From positions 4,144-68,143 of the forward strand of contig NZ_FOYX01000006.1 of assembly GCF_900112245.1 (NCBI RefSeq): a stretch of 64,000 nt of DNA, read 5' to 3'. Source of the stretch: Maribacter stanieri (GTDB taxonomy: Bacteria > Bacteroidota > Bacteroidia > Flavobacteriales > Flavobacteriaceae). The translations under genes were made by a program, and so were the position numbers. Below, one piece after another: positions 17,614-30,800 of the stretch (position 1 is its first letter; each line of letters starts with the position of its first letter). The notes under the pieces are model-generated. The model made no database searches and was not told the origin of the DNA. It worked only from the letters and a program-made list of their open reading frames with translations.

Positions 17614-18516
17614 TTAGAAATATCTAGGAGATTTAACAGGTCCTAACACCTTTTTTGTAAGTTCATATATTAATATAATTTCATGTGTACCACCTGTGTA
17701 AGGTCTTACGGCAGAGGTAGGTAAATCATAAGCATAACCAACTCTAAAATCCCTAGAAACTTGATAGTCCATCATTGCTCCAAAGTTAGAAGCGTCGTTC
17801 ACTCGGTAAGAAGTACCTACCCAAAATTTATCGTTGAATAAAAAGTTAATAGTAAAGTCATATGTTGCCGGAGCACCATTGGTAAATTTTGTAATAATGG
17901 TAGGTTTGAAAATAGTAGTTTCAGATAAGTCAAAAACTAAACCACCAATAGCGTAGTAACTATTACGCTCTATAGCTTCAAATTCTCCATCGTTTAAATC
18001 TGTATTTAATATTCTTGGAGAAGAAAGACCTGCATACCATCTATTAGAACCAATGTAAAAACCTGCACCAAAATTTGGGTTTATACTATTGAAATTAGCA
18101 TTGAAAAACTGATCGTTAGGATCAGGGTTTTCTAAGTTATAACTTGTGAAACCACCCTTTAAACCAAAGCGCATTTTAACTTGTTGGCTAACCGGAACGG
18201 TATATGAGAAATCTCCATAAAAGTAGTTGGTATTTTCAAAACCTAAACGGTCATTAATATATGAAACGCCTATACCTACTTTCTCGTTTTTTAAAGGTGA
18301 ATGTATAGATAGTGTACTGGTTCTAGGATTACCTTCAAGACCTGCCCACTGATTTCTATGTAGAATAGTCGCGTTCAGCGTTTCTCTACTACCTGCATAC
18401 GCTGGGTTTACCGAAATAGTGTTGTACATATATTGTGTAAACTGAGGTAACTGCTGTGCGCTTACAAAAGCACCTGTAAAAAATAGAATGGCTAAAAGTA
18501 GATTAGCTTTTTTCAT
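17614..18516 (-). CDS. PorP/SprF family type IX secretion membrane protein
   Basis: This 300-residue protein has a signal peptide (about 1-20, ending FVSAQ) and the PorP/SprF opening QLPQFTQYMYNTISVNPAYAGSRE, then WAGLEGNPRTS and many aromatic beta strands ending with PYTGGTHEIILIYEL, as expected for an outer-membrane barrel. In Flavobacterium, SprF-like proteins are required for T9SS export of cargo with type B C-termini, and are encoded just after that cargo, which is exactly the arrangement here. It probably serves the giant protein upstream. Confidence 0.93.
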   Translation of the reverse strand: MKKANLLLAILFFTGAFVSAQQLPQFTQYMYNTISVNPAYAGSRETLNATILHRNQWAGLEGNPRTSTLSIHSPLKNEKVGIGVSYINDRLGFENTNYFYGDFSYTVPVSQQVKMRFGLKGGFTSYNLENPDPNDQFFNANFNSINPNFGAGFYIGSNRWYAGLSSPRILNTDLNDGEFEAIERNSYYAIGGLVFDLSETTIFKPTIITKFTNGAPATYDFTINFLFNDKFWVGTSYRVNDASNFGAMMDYQVSRDFRVGYAYDLPTSAVRPYTGGTHEIILIYELTKKVLGPVKSPRYF

Positions 18517-18582
18517 GGTTGTGTTTGGGTTTAGCTTTTTGGGCTAGTATGTTAATGTATAAGTAGGTTATCTTATTATTTA

Positions 18583-18590
18583 CAAACTTA
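18583..18590 (-). promoter_or_regulatory. Candidate -7 promoter box of the sprF-like/ompA-like operon
   Basis: On the minus strand it reads TAAGTTTG, an exact TAnnTTTG match about 67 bases before the ATG at 18516. Together with the terminator at 18753-18782 it suggests that the two partner genes are transcribed separately from the giant gene. Confidence 0.5.
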
Positions 18591-18752
18591 ATTGCTCTTT
18601 TGAAGGATATGAAAAATAACGGCTGACACCCCATATTATTCGTTCTGAAACAGCATTTTCGTTCAATTGATGTGTTTTTCGGACGAACTAAATTGAGAAT
18701 CTAAAAGACTTGTGTATAGTAGTTTATGTCAAAAAAAATGCTGGTAGAGAAG

Positions 18753-18782
18753 AAAAAAAACCTCACCATATTTATGATGAGG
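18753..18782 (-). terminator. Terminator after the giant adhesin gene
   Basis: On the minus strand a CCTCATCA / TGGTGAGG stem (one G-T pair) closes on a short AT loop and is followed by eight T. It lies 24 bases past the stop at 18807. Confidence 0.8.
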
Positions 18783-18806
18783 CATTTTCAATTATATATT
18801 TCAATT

Positions 18807-21800
18807 TTAATTAGTACCTAGGTAGATATACCCATTAAATGGTTCTAAAATAGTACCTGTATTTTTATCGGTAGCAGTAATAATATAATAATATGTACCT
18901 GTTGGCAACATACCAGATTGTCCAAAAGAACCATCGGGAGATTCACCGCCCCAGTCATTTTGATAATCTTGAACCTCAGCAATTTTAGTACCCCAACGGT
19001 TAAAAATCATAACATCAAAACTAAAGGCACAATACTCTACACCTTTTATTTCAAAGAAATCATTAACACCATCGCCATTCGCTGTAACTGCTTTAGAGAT
19101 AATAATATCACCTCTTCCGCATGGTACACATTCTGTATCTACAATTACGGTAAAGTCAACATAGTACTTACAAGTGCCTTCGGTAGAACTGTAGGCAATT
19201 TTATACTCGCCAGGCTCATGGTTCATAGGGTCAAAATAGTTTTGCTCTAATACTACATCGCCTTCAAGAATCATAAATGTACCATTGCGATCAAAATCGA
19301 CAGGTAAATAATTTAACAAGTCAATTCGCTCTTCTTCAATACAAATATTAATAGTAATTTCTTGTAATTGTGGTTGAAGAACAAATATGATCTGTTCAAA
19401 AGAAGCTGTGTTTCCACAAGAGTCAGTTACGTTCCAAGACCTAATAATCATGTAATCATCAGAATCATCTGCTTGTTGTCTTTCTTCATTAAATACAACA
19501 TCAAAATTACCACACCCACCTGTAAATAACATTTCTGGAACCTCAGGTATATCATCACCACAAATAATGGTAATCTCACTCTCGTAAGGCTGACTCATAA
19601 TTGGTCCTGTAGGTTCTACAGTAATTACTTGTGTATGTTCTGTAGTATTACCGGCACAATCAGTAGCGGTCCATGTTCTGGTTACCGTATAACCAAGAGC
19701 GCAGTTTTCATCATTTGTAATTGTTTCTTCAAAAGTTACTTCAATATCCGGCTCACAAGAATCAGATGCCGTCAGTGTAGCAGCATCTGGCACCATATTA
19801 CATTCTACCGTCATATCTTGTGGTAGCGCCTCTGTAAATGTCGGTGCAACTGTATCTTCTATGGTTATTACTTGAGTATGTGTACGTACATTACCAACAC
19901 AATCAGTAATAGTCCATGTTCTAGTAATCGTATATTCTGTTGCACATTCATCATCTTGACCTTGAATCAATTCTTCTAAATCAACTGTAATGGCACAAGT
20001 GCTATCTGAAGTAATTACAAAAGCATCAGGAATTGAATCACAAGCCTCCATAGTTTCATCTATTGGCCAACCTTCATTACCATCATTATCGATAATGGTT
20101 ACGGTAGCAATATTGTCTGATAAAATACCTACGATAGGACTTGATATGTTCTCAAGAATTACATTGAACGTTTCTGAATCTTCAATAATAATATCATCAA
20201 TAATCGGAATAACGATTGTCTGAGTATTAGAATTTGTGCCGCCAAACGTCAAGGTTTGTGTATTACGAGGAACACCAGTGTAATCGCTCCCTTCTATTGT
20301 AGAGCCATCTATAGTATAGTATTCTACAGTAAATTCATCTTGAACTTGAGCATTTAGTACCACATTAAGAGTAACGGTACCAGCGTCTTCATTTACCTCG
20401 ATCGAAGTAGTATCAAACTGCACACCATATAATGACGGGTCACTATCGTTATCAATAATGTTTACCGTTGCCGTATCATTTGCAAGAATACCAACAATAG
20501 GAGTAGAGATGTTCTCCAAAATTACTTGGAAATCTTCTGTGTACTCAATTAATACATCATCGATAATCGGAATAACGATTGTCTGTGTATTGGAATTTGT
20601 TCCACCAAATGTCAAAGTCTGCGTATTTTGAGGAACACCGGTATAATCACTACCTTCTATGGTAGTACCGTCAACCGTATAATATTCTACCGTAAACTCA
20701 TCTTGAACTTGCGCATTAAGAACAACATCAAGAGAAACTGTACCCGAATCTTCGTTTACATCAATTGAAGTAAAATCAAATTGTACTCCGTAAAGTGATG
20801 GATCGCTATCATTATCAATAATGTTTACCGTTGCCGTATCATTTGCAAGAATACCAACAATAGGAGAAGAAATATTTTCCAAAATTACTTGGAAGTTCTC
20901 TGTATACTCAATTAACACATCATCTATAATAGGAATAACTATTGTCTGCGTATTGGAATTTGTTCCACCAAATGTCAAAGTCTGCGTATTTTGAAGAATA
21001 CCGGTATAATCACTACCTTCTAAAGTAGTTACATCAACCGTATAATATTCTACCGTAAACTCATCTTGAACTTGCGCGTTAAGGACAACATCAAGAGAAA
21101 CCGTACCTGCATCTTCGTTTACATCAACTGAAGTAACATCAAAAGCAACACCGTAAACCGATGGGTCAGCATCGTTATCGATAATGTTTACCGTTGCCGT
21201 ATCATTGGCAAGAATACCAACAATAGGAGAAGAAATATTTTCAAGAATTACTTCAAAATTCTCGGTAAATTCAATCAAGACATCATCAATAATTGGAATA
21301 ACTATAGTTTGTGTATTGGAATTTGTTCCGCCAAATGTCAAAGTCTGTGTGTTTTGAGGAACACCGGTATAGTCACTACCTTCTATAGTAGTACCATCAA
21401 CGGTATAATATTCTACCGTAAACTCATCTTGAACTTGCGCATTTAGAACTACATCAAGAGAAACAGTACCTGCATCTTCATTAACGTCAACAGAAGTAAC
21501 ATCAAACTGAACACCATACAGTGATGGGTCACTATCGTTATCTGTAATATTAATTACCCCTTGATTGTCATTAATGGCAATTAAAGTAGTAGACAGGTTA
21601 GAAAGATCCACAAATAGACTTTCAGTAAATTCTATTAGAGAATCATCAATTATACTTATCGTAATAGGGTGTATTTCACCATCTGTACCGGCAAATGTTA
21701 ACTGACCTGAATTAGTGGAATAATCACCAGGTGCTATTGCAGAATCATTAGTAGTCGTATAATCTAAAGTGAATCCGCCTTGTACGTTTCCGGTCAATAA

Positions 21801-24800
21801 AACATTGATAGTTGCCGTACCCGCAGCTTCATCAACAGTAATATCATCATTTTCAAATGAAATACCAGTAACACCAGGTATGTTATCATTATCTGTGATA
21901 TTGATATTACCTTGGTTATCGTTTATGGCAATTAACGTGGTAGACAGGTTAGATAGGTCTACAAACAATCTTTCCGTTGCTTCAATAACATTATCATCTA
22001 TGATTGTAACTGTAACGGGATGAATTTCCCCATCTGTACCAGCAAAAGTCAGTTGACCTGCATCGGTAGTATAATCGCTAGGTTGAACAGCAGTATCATC
22101 ATTGGTGGTATAGTCTAAAGTGAATCCGCCTTGAACATTACCAGTTAATAATACATTTATTGTAGCTGTACCTGCAGCTTCATCAACGGTTATATCATCA
22201 TTTTCGAATGAAATACCGGAAACACCAGGTATGTTATCATTATCCGTGATATTGATATTACCTTGATTATCGTTAATACCTATTAATGTGGTAGATAAAT
22301 TTGATAAGTTAACCAAAAGCGCTTCAGTCGCTTCGATAAAATTATCATCGATAATGGTAACCGTAATAGGTTGCAATTCTCCATCGGTTCCAGCGAAGGT
22401 CAATTGACCTGAGTTGCCAGTATAATCGCCTGGAGCTATTGCAGAACCATCTGCTGTAGCAAAATCTACAGTAAATCCGCCAGGTACATTACCGGTTAAT
22501 TGAACATTAATAGTTGCTGTACCCGCAGCTTCATCAACAGTTATATTATCATTTTCAAACGCTATACCTGTTGTGCCAGGTATATTGTCATTATCTGTGA
22601 TATTGATATTACCTTGATTATCATTAATGGCAATCAATGTTGTAGACAAGTTAGAAAGATCTATAAATAGTCGTTCTGTTGTTTCAATTAAATTATCATC
22701 AATAATACTTACCGTAATTGGATGAATTTCACCATCTGTACCATTAAATGTTAACTGACCTATACTTGTGGTGTAATCTCCTGGTTGTACAGCAGTATCA
22801 TCAGTAGAAGTATAATCAAGGGTAAATCCGCTTTGAACATTTCCGGTTAGTAAAACATTTATTGTGGCCGTACCTGCAGCTTCATCTACAATGATATTAT
22901 CATTTTCAAATGAAATTCCGGTTGTACCAGGTATGTTGTCATTATCGGTAATATTGATATTACCTTGATTGTCGTTTATCGCTATTAACGTAGTCGACAA
23001 GTTTGATAAATCTATAAATAGTCTTTCAGTAGCTTCAATACTATTATCATCTATAATGGATACGGTTATAGGTTGTAATTCTCCATCTGTACCAGCGAAA
23101 GTCAGTTGCCCTATATTGGTGGTATAATCACCTGGTTGAACCGCAGAATCATCAGTTGTCGTATAATCTAAGGTGAACCCACCTTGAACGTTTCCGGTTA
23201 GCAATACATTAATAGTTGCAGTACCCGCTGCCTCATCAACAGTGATGTCATCATTTTGGAATGAGATACCTGTTGTACCCGGTATGTTATCATTATCGGT
23301 GATATTGATATTGCCTTGGTTATCGTTGATAACGATTAAGGTTGTAGATAGGTTAGAGATGTCTATAAATAAACGCTCGGTAGCTTCAATACTATTATCA
23401 TCTATAATTGTAACGGTGATAGGTTGTAGCTCACCATCATTACCATTGAAAGTTAATTGTCCGCTAATAGGCGTGTAATCCCCAGGATGTACCGCTGTAT
23501 CATCACTAGTAGTATAATCTAAAGTGAATCCACCAGGAACATTACCAGTTAATTGAACATTGATAGTTGCTGTGCCTGCTGCTTCGTCTACCGTAATATT
23601 ATCATTTTCGAAAGCAATACCCGTTGTGCCCGGTATGTTATCGTTATCGGTGATATTAACGTTTGCTTGATTATCGTTTATGCTAATCAATGTGGTTGAA
23701 AGGTTAGAAAGATTTACGAATAATCTCTCTATAGTCTCAATTGCGCTATCGTCAATAATTGTGACGGTAATAGGTTGTAATTCACCATCTGTACCAGCAA
23801 AAGTCAATTGACCTGCACTAGTTGTATAATCACTTGGTTGAAGAGCTGTATCATCACTAGTAGTATAATCTAAGGTGAAACCACCTTGTACATCACCGGT
23901 CAATAATACATTAACCGTTACAGTCCCCGCTGCCTCATCTACGGTAATATCATCATTTTGGAAAGTTATACCCGTACCTGCAACATTATCATTATCTGTA
24001 ATATTGATGTTCCCTTGAGTGTCATTAATGGCAATCAAAGTAGTTGATAGGTTAGATAGATTAACAAACAACCTTTCCGTAGCTTCAATAACAGAATCAT
24101 CAATTATTAATACGGTCACAGGGTGAATTTCTCCATCATTTCCAGCGAAAGTCAATTGACCAGACGTTGAGGTATAATCCCCAGGCTGTATAGCAGTATC
24201 GTCATCAGTAGCATAATCTAACGTAAATCCGCCTTGTACGTTCCCAGTCAGTAATACATTGATAGTGGCCGTACCTGCTGCTTCATCTACTGTAATATCA
24301 TCATTTTCAAATGAAATACCTGTTGTACCTGGTATATTATCATTATCGTTGATGTTGATGTTTCCTTGATTGTCGTTAATGGTAATCAATGAAGTGGATA
24401 GGTTAGAAAGATTTACAAATAATCTTTCTGTAGCCTCTATAATGGTATCATCATTAATAGTAACGGTTACAGGTTGTACTTCGCCATCAGTACCTGCGAA
24501 AGTTAATTGACCGGTATTACTAATATAATCACCAGGTTCAATTGCAGAATCGTCTGCTGTAGCGTAGTCTAATGTGAATCCGCCTTGAACATTTCCAGTT
24601 AGTAGAACATTTATAGTAGCTGTACCATCTGCTTCATTAATGGTAATATCATCGTTTTGGAAAGAGATACCTGTACCCGCCAAGCTATCATTATCTGTGA
24701 TATTGATATTCCCTTGATTGTCGTTAATAGCAATCAAAATAGTTGATAGATTAGAAAGGTCAACAAATAAACCTTCGGTTACCTCAATAATACTATCATC

Positions 24801-27800
24801 TATAATTGAAACAGTTATAGGGAGTATTTCTCCGTCAGTACCTACAAAGGTTAATTGACCATTGTTTGAAGTATAATCATCTGGTTGAATTGCAGTATTG
24901 TCAGAAGTTGCAAAGTCTAAAGTGAATCCGCCTTGAACATTACCGGTTAGCAAAACATTTATTGTAGCTGTACCTTCTGCCTCGTCAATAGTAATATTAT
25001 CATTTTGGAACGATATACCAGTTGTTCCCGGTATGTTATCATTGTCATTAATAGTACCTGTAGCAGTATTTGTTGGTTGCGCATCAAAGAAACCAACGTT
25101 TATATTAGACTGTATATTAGACAAGGTAATAGTAAAATCTTCTACTGGTTCAATTATATTATCATCAATAATTGGCACATCTATGTTTACAGAATTGGTA
25201 GTGCTGTCGAAAGTTACTGTACCTGTAAAAGTAGTATAATCTCCAGGTTCAATTGCAGTGCCATTAGCCGTTGCATAGTCTACGGTTACCGTTTCTCCTG
25301 GTGCAATGTTACCGGTGAACGTAGCTACAAATCTAGCGTAGGTATCAGTACCTTCGGTAACAATAACATTATCGTCAGCAAAAGATACACCCGTACTACC
25401 TGAAACATTATCGTTATCGGTAATAGTCGCTACTCCCTCATTGTCATTAATGGAAGGAGTATTGGTTCCACTTGATAATTGTACTAATAACTGCTCTGTA
25501 GTTTCTATTAAGTTATCATCATTAATAGTTATAGTAACTAGTCTGATTTCATTATTTGTTCCTGAAAAAGAAACAGTGTTTGAAGTAGAAACGTAATCGC
25601 CTGGTTGTATAGCCGTATCATCTGCAGTAGTATAATTTAAGGTAAAACCACCAGAAACAGAACCTGTATGGGTTATTTCAAGAACGGCAGTGCCAGCGTC
25701 TTCATTAACAGTAACATCATTGATACTAATACCAATTGGATTGCCATTTTCACTTACATAAATATACTGAGTATGGCTTGTGCTATTACCTGCGCAATCA
25801 TTCGTTGTCCAATTTCTAACTATAGTATATGAAGTACTTGTATTATCACCAATATATGTTTCGTTGAAAATAACTGTTGAATTAGAATCACAATTATCAT
25901 TTGCAGAAAGTATTGGCGCTACAGGAATATTATCATGAGCTGCATATGAATCTTGCGGTAGAGACTCATTAAAAGTTGGCGCTTTATCATCTTCTATAGT
26001 GATTACTTGAGTGAAAGTAGAACTTACCCTACCACAAGCATCTGTAAATGTCCAAGTATTGGTATATGTACCCTCTGTAGTACAAGCTCCAGATTGTACA
26101 AAGCTACCAGCTGTTTTATTCAATGTGAAATTACAAGAAGCCGATGCAGGAACTAAAGAATTTGCATTATTTAGCCCAGCGATATCATCACAAGAAATTG
26201 TTCTATCTAAGGCATTTGGTGCAGTAGACCAATTTACCTGTGGTGGTTGCTGCACATCAATTACCGTTGGTGTATGTGTACCGATACCACAAGAATCTGT
26301 AGAGGAAGAGCTATTGGTAGTAATAGTATCTCCATTGGTAACACCACTATAAGTTGCAGTCGCTTGTAATTCAAAACTTGCTGTACAAGCTGTCTCTAAA
26401 AAATAACATGCCTCAATAATTTCTATATCAAAATCAATATCATAATTTTCACCCATATTGGTAAAACCATCTTGAGCTGTAAAGGTTAAGGTTCTAGTAG
26501 TTGGGTCATATGAATGTGTTACACCAGAAGGTAATGTTCCAACCCCAGAGAAATCAGCTTCAATTGGTAAAATAGTAGTTATTTCAAGGTCTTGAATATC
26601 ATCGTTACCAGTATTGGAAACATTTAAAGTTAATGGTACAATATCACCAGCATTAAAAGGACCAGTAGTATTTGCATTTAAACTTAAGGCACCTAAACTT
26701 GGGTAGTAGACATCAACGCTCATACCCATTAAATAAAGACCGTAAGATTCTTGATCCGTTGTAATTTTAAAACGGGCAAAAGTTTGATCGTTATCTATAT
26801 ATCTATTAGCTGTATTTGCTAAAGGAAACACAGTAGCATCAAAACCTAAGGTATTGGTACTGGCAGCATTTCTATCCACATAATTTAATCCATCTATGGT
26901 AATTCGGCTATTGAAGAAGTTATCTTCATCCCTTAATGTAGTAGAAAGTTTAGACCAATTGTTGCTAGCGTCGTAAATTAATAGCTGATCACCAGTAAGG
27001 TCGCGGTCACCTTCTAAAGCACCTAACATTACATTAGCATTAATATTCCCGTTTGGTATAGTCTCGAAACCGCTAAAGTTAAACTCGGTTTCACCAGCAC
27101 CATCAGAAGCAAAAGTATGTACATACCCATCGTATAATGTAATGTTCTTAGGGTCTAATGAAACATTTTCATAGACAAAAACAATTTGCCATCCACCGGA
27201 AGTACCAGTTACATTTGCAATACCATGAGAGCGTAAATCTCTCTCAGTAGCTTTTACGTTACCAACTTGGTAAGAACCAAAAGGAGTTGAAAGCGCATTG
27301 ATATCATCAGTAATATCTTTAATACAAACGTATGGGTCATTTTGGAAATGATCATTACGACCTCTATAGATAACCTCATCTGCAGAAACTGTTGTGTATG
27401 AAGATTGACCAGGCAACATCAATTTTACTTGATTATAGTTCCAAGTCGGCTCTGTAGCACCACCACCTGTTGTGCCGTCATATTCCTTATCAGCGGCTGC
27501 CCAATATAAATATGCTTTCTTAATATTTAAACAACTTAAAGAAGGCTCTGGGTTGGCTAAATTTGAATTGGTAGAGTTGAACGTAGTTGGATCGGAATCA
27601 ATATCAACAAACACATTGTTATTGAAATCATGGTTACCAGCTTCACCGTTATAATTACCCGTTGCGTTTCTAGAAAGTACATTGTTGGCAATCATGGTGA
27701 AATCTCCATTGATACTACCAGAATAACGAATTTCAAAATCCTTTTTAAGGTTAGTATCATTTACAAAGATGTTTACAACAGCTTCGTCTTCAGAACCATT

Positions 27801-30800
27801 GGAATCAACTATTTTATATCTAAACGAGTCGTTTCCGTTGAATGAAGGACTAGGTTGATATTCAAAATAATCATCTGTAGCATCAGTAGGAGTTCCATTA
27901 TTTCTAAGAGTTACCGTACCGTTTATTGGGTTGTTAACTATCTGTAAAGGATTAGTCGATGCTGGTCCGTCAAAACCATAATCATCGTTTGCAAGAACAG
28001 TAATATTTGCAGAAGCCTGATTTTGGAATACTACAAAAGAGTCATCTACAGCTGTTGGTAGGTGATTAATATCGGTAATATTTCCTAATGCAGTTGGGTT
28101 AGATGCCGTAATTAAATTTGGAGAAATTGAAGTTATGGTAATACGTAATGATTCATTTCCTTCAATTATAGCATCTTGAATAATATTTACAGGAACCTGT
28201 AATACTTCTCCTGTTGTACCTGAAAAGTTTAGAGTACCAGTTTGAGATGCAACTGAGTAATCGCTACCCGCTGTTGTGGTATTATCTGTAATTTCATATG
28301 AAGCTGTAAATCCGCCATTTATAGGATTACCGGTATAGGTAGCTTCAAAATTTGCAGTAACATTAAATTCATCTTCTGTAAAACCTGTAACAGCAATACT
28401 ACCAGAATCATCATTGGTTATAATTCCAATAGCATCGGTATTCGTAATGTTTATTTCAGGAATGGAAGGGTTGGCAATTACAATGCTTAAATTCTCATTA
28501 TTTTCAATGAAATCATCACCAATAATATTTATTTGCACTGAACGTACTTCGTTATCTACACCTGTAAAATTCAATACTCCAGTAGCAGAAGCTACCGTGT
28601 AATCGATACCTTCAGAAGTTGTAATATCTACAATTGAATAGTCCACCGTAAAACCACCAGTTACCCTATCACCGCTATAAGTAACATCAAAATTAATTGC
28701 ATTGGTTTGCTCTACAATAGTAAATCCGGTAACAGAAAGAGAACCGCCATCATCATCTGTAATGATTCCAGTTGCTTGGTTGTTCAATAAGTTGATGCCT
28801 ACAGAAGAACGTATGGCCACAAGATTTACAAAGAAATCTTCTTCATTTTCAATGGTGTTGTCACTAATAATAGGAACAACAATATTTCCTGTCTTAATAG
28901 CATTGGTAAAAGTCAATGTTTGTACAGTTGGGCTAGGTGTAAAATCTGTTGCATTTGCAGCAGTACCATTATTTACAAAGTAATCTACCTCAATAGTTTC
29001 ACCAGTGTCAATATCGCCATTAAATTCAACTACGAATGTTGCATTAACATTGTCCTCTGGATCTCCTTCACTTAAAGTAACAGTAGCGTTCTGAAAATCA
29101 ATTCCGCTAGTTGGGGTGTTGTCATTATCGGTAATTGTACCAGTACCTGTTGGGTCTACTATATTTATTAGCGTAGTAGATAGGTTTGATAATTGAATAT
29201 TTAAGTCTTCTGTTGCTTCAATAAAAGTATCTTCTAAAATATTAACGGAAACCGATTGCTGGCTACCATTTGTAGTACCAGCTGGAAAAGTTAATTGACC
29301 AGTTGACAAAGCAATATTGTAATCTTTGCCAGATGTGGCAGTACCATCTGTTATGCTATAATCTACAGTGAAACTAGACTGTACTTCATTTCCATTATAA
29401 GTGATTAAGAAATTTGTACTGCCAGCAGACTCATTTACAGAGAAGTCAGAAGCACTTAAACCTGTTGTAGCGGTTTTAATATCATTATCTGTAATAGTAC
29501 CAATTGCGGTAGCATCAACTAGATTAATTAATGTTGTTGAAAGGTTGGATAATTGAAAGTTGAGATTTTCATTGCTTTCAATTATGCTATCATCCACTAT
29601 ATTAAGACTAACATTTTGCTGATCTCCAGTAGTAGTTCCGGCAGGAAAGGTTATTTGACCAGATAGGGTAGGAGCTCCGCTAAAATCTGTACTAGCATTT
29701 GCAGTACCATCAGTAATATTATAGTCTACCGTAAATGAGTTTTGTAAATCAGCACCATTATAGGTTATTACAAAATTAGTAGTACCAATAGCTTCATCAA
29801 CTGTAAAATCAGCAACCGATAAACCTGTTGTAGCGGTTTTAGTATCATTATCTATAATAGTACCAATACCGTTAGGATCTACTAAGTTGATAAGTGTCGT
29901 TGAAAGATTGGATAATTCAATATTTAAGGTTTCACTACCTTCTATGATAAGGTCGTCAATGATGTCTACGTTTACCAATTGAGTGGCACCATTAGTAGTT
30001 CCGTTAGGAAATGTTACTTGTCCAGTAAGAACCGCATTATAATCAGTACCGGAGATTGCAGTTCCGTTAGTAATTGTATAGTCAACAGTAAAACCGGTTT
30101 TTACATTACCTCCATTATAGCTAATAATAAAATTAGACGACGCAGTAGATTCGTTGAAATTAATATCTGCAACAGATAGTCCTGTAGTAGGGCTAGTGTC
30201 ATTATCTATTATTGTACCTGTGGCATCGGCATCTACAATACTTAAAAGACTATTTGAAATATTTGATATCTGCACTGTTAAGCTTTCATCACCTTCAATA
30301 ACCGTATCATCTGTAATAGCCAATAATATAGGTCGTGTATCGCCATTTGCAGTACCTGCAGGGAAAGTTACCTGACCGGTAAGGTTTACATTATAATCTG
30401 AAGTTGAGGTAGTGGTAACATCAGTTATGATATAATCTACCGTAAAGGCATTTTGAACAGTAGGTCCTGTATACGTCAACACAAAATTTACCGTACCAAT
30501 ATTTTCGTTTACAGAAAAATCGGCAATGGATACTCCGTCACCTGCTGTAGGTAAATTTATATTTGTTATTGTACCTGTTGCTGTATCCGTTATGTTACCG
30601 GCATTGGTAGAACCATTGGTCATACCTAGGGTAAAAGTCTCATCTCCTTCAATAATAGAGTCGTCAAGTGCAGGTATTAAAATACTTGTGTTTAATGTAT
30701 TACTTGGAACCGTAAAGCTAGATAAAGCTGTATAGTCAGTAGGTAGGGTAGTAATATCAGTATACAATAAATCAAAAGTTACCACCTCATTCACTGCATG

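Noticed and set aside
20083..25040. Regularly spaced repeats that could suggest a CRISPR array or satellite DNA
   Set aside because: The repeats are 351-363 bp, in frame, and encode Calx-beta domains inside one long coding sequence; no short palindromic repeat or spacer pattern.
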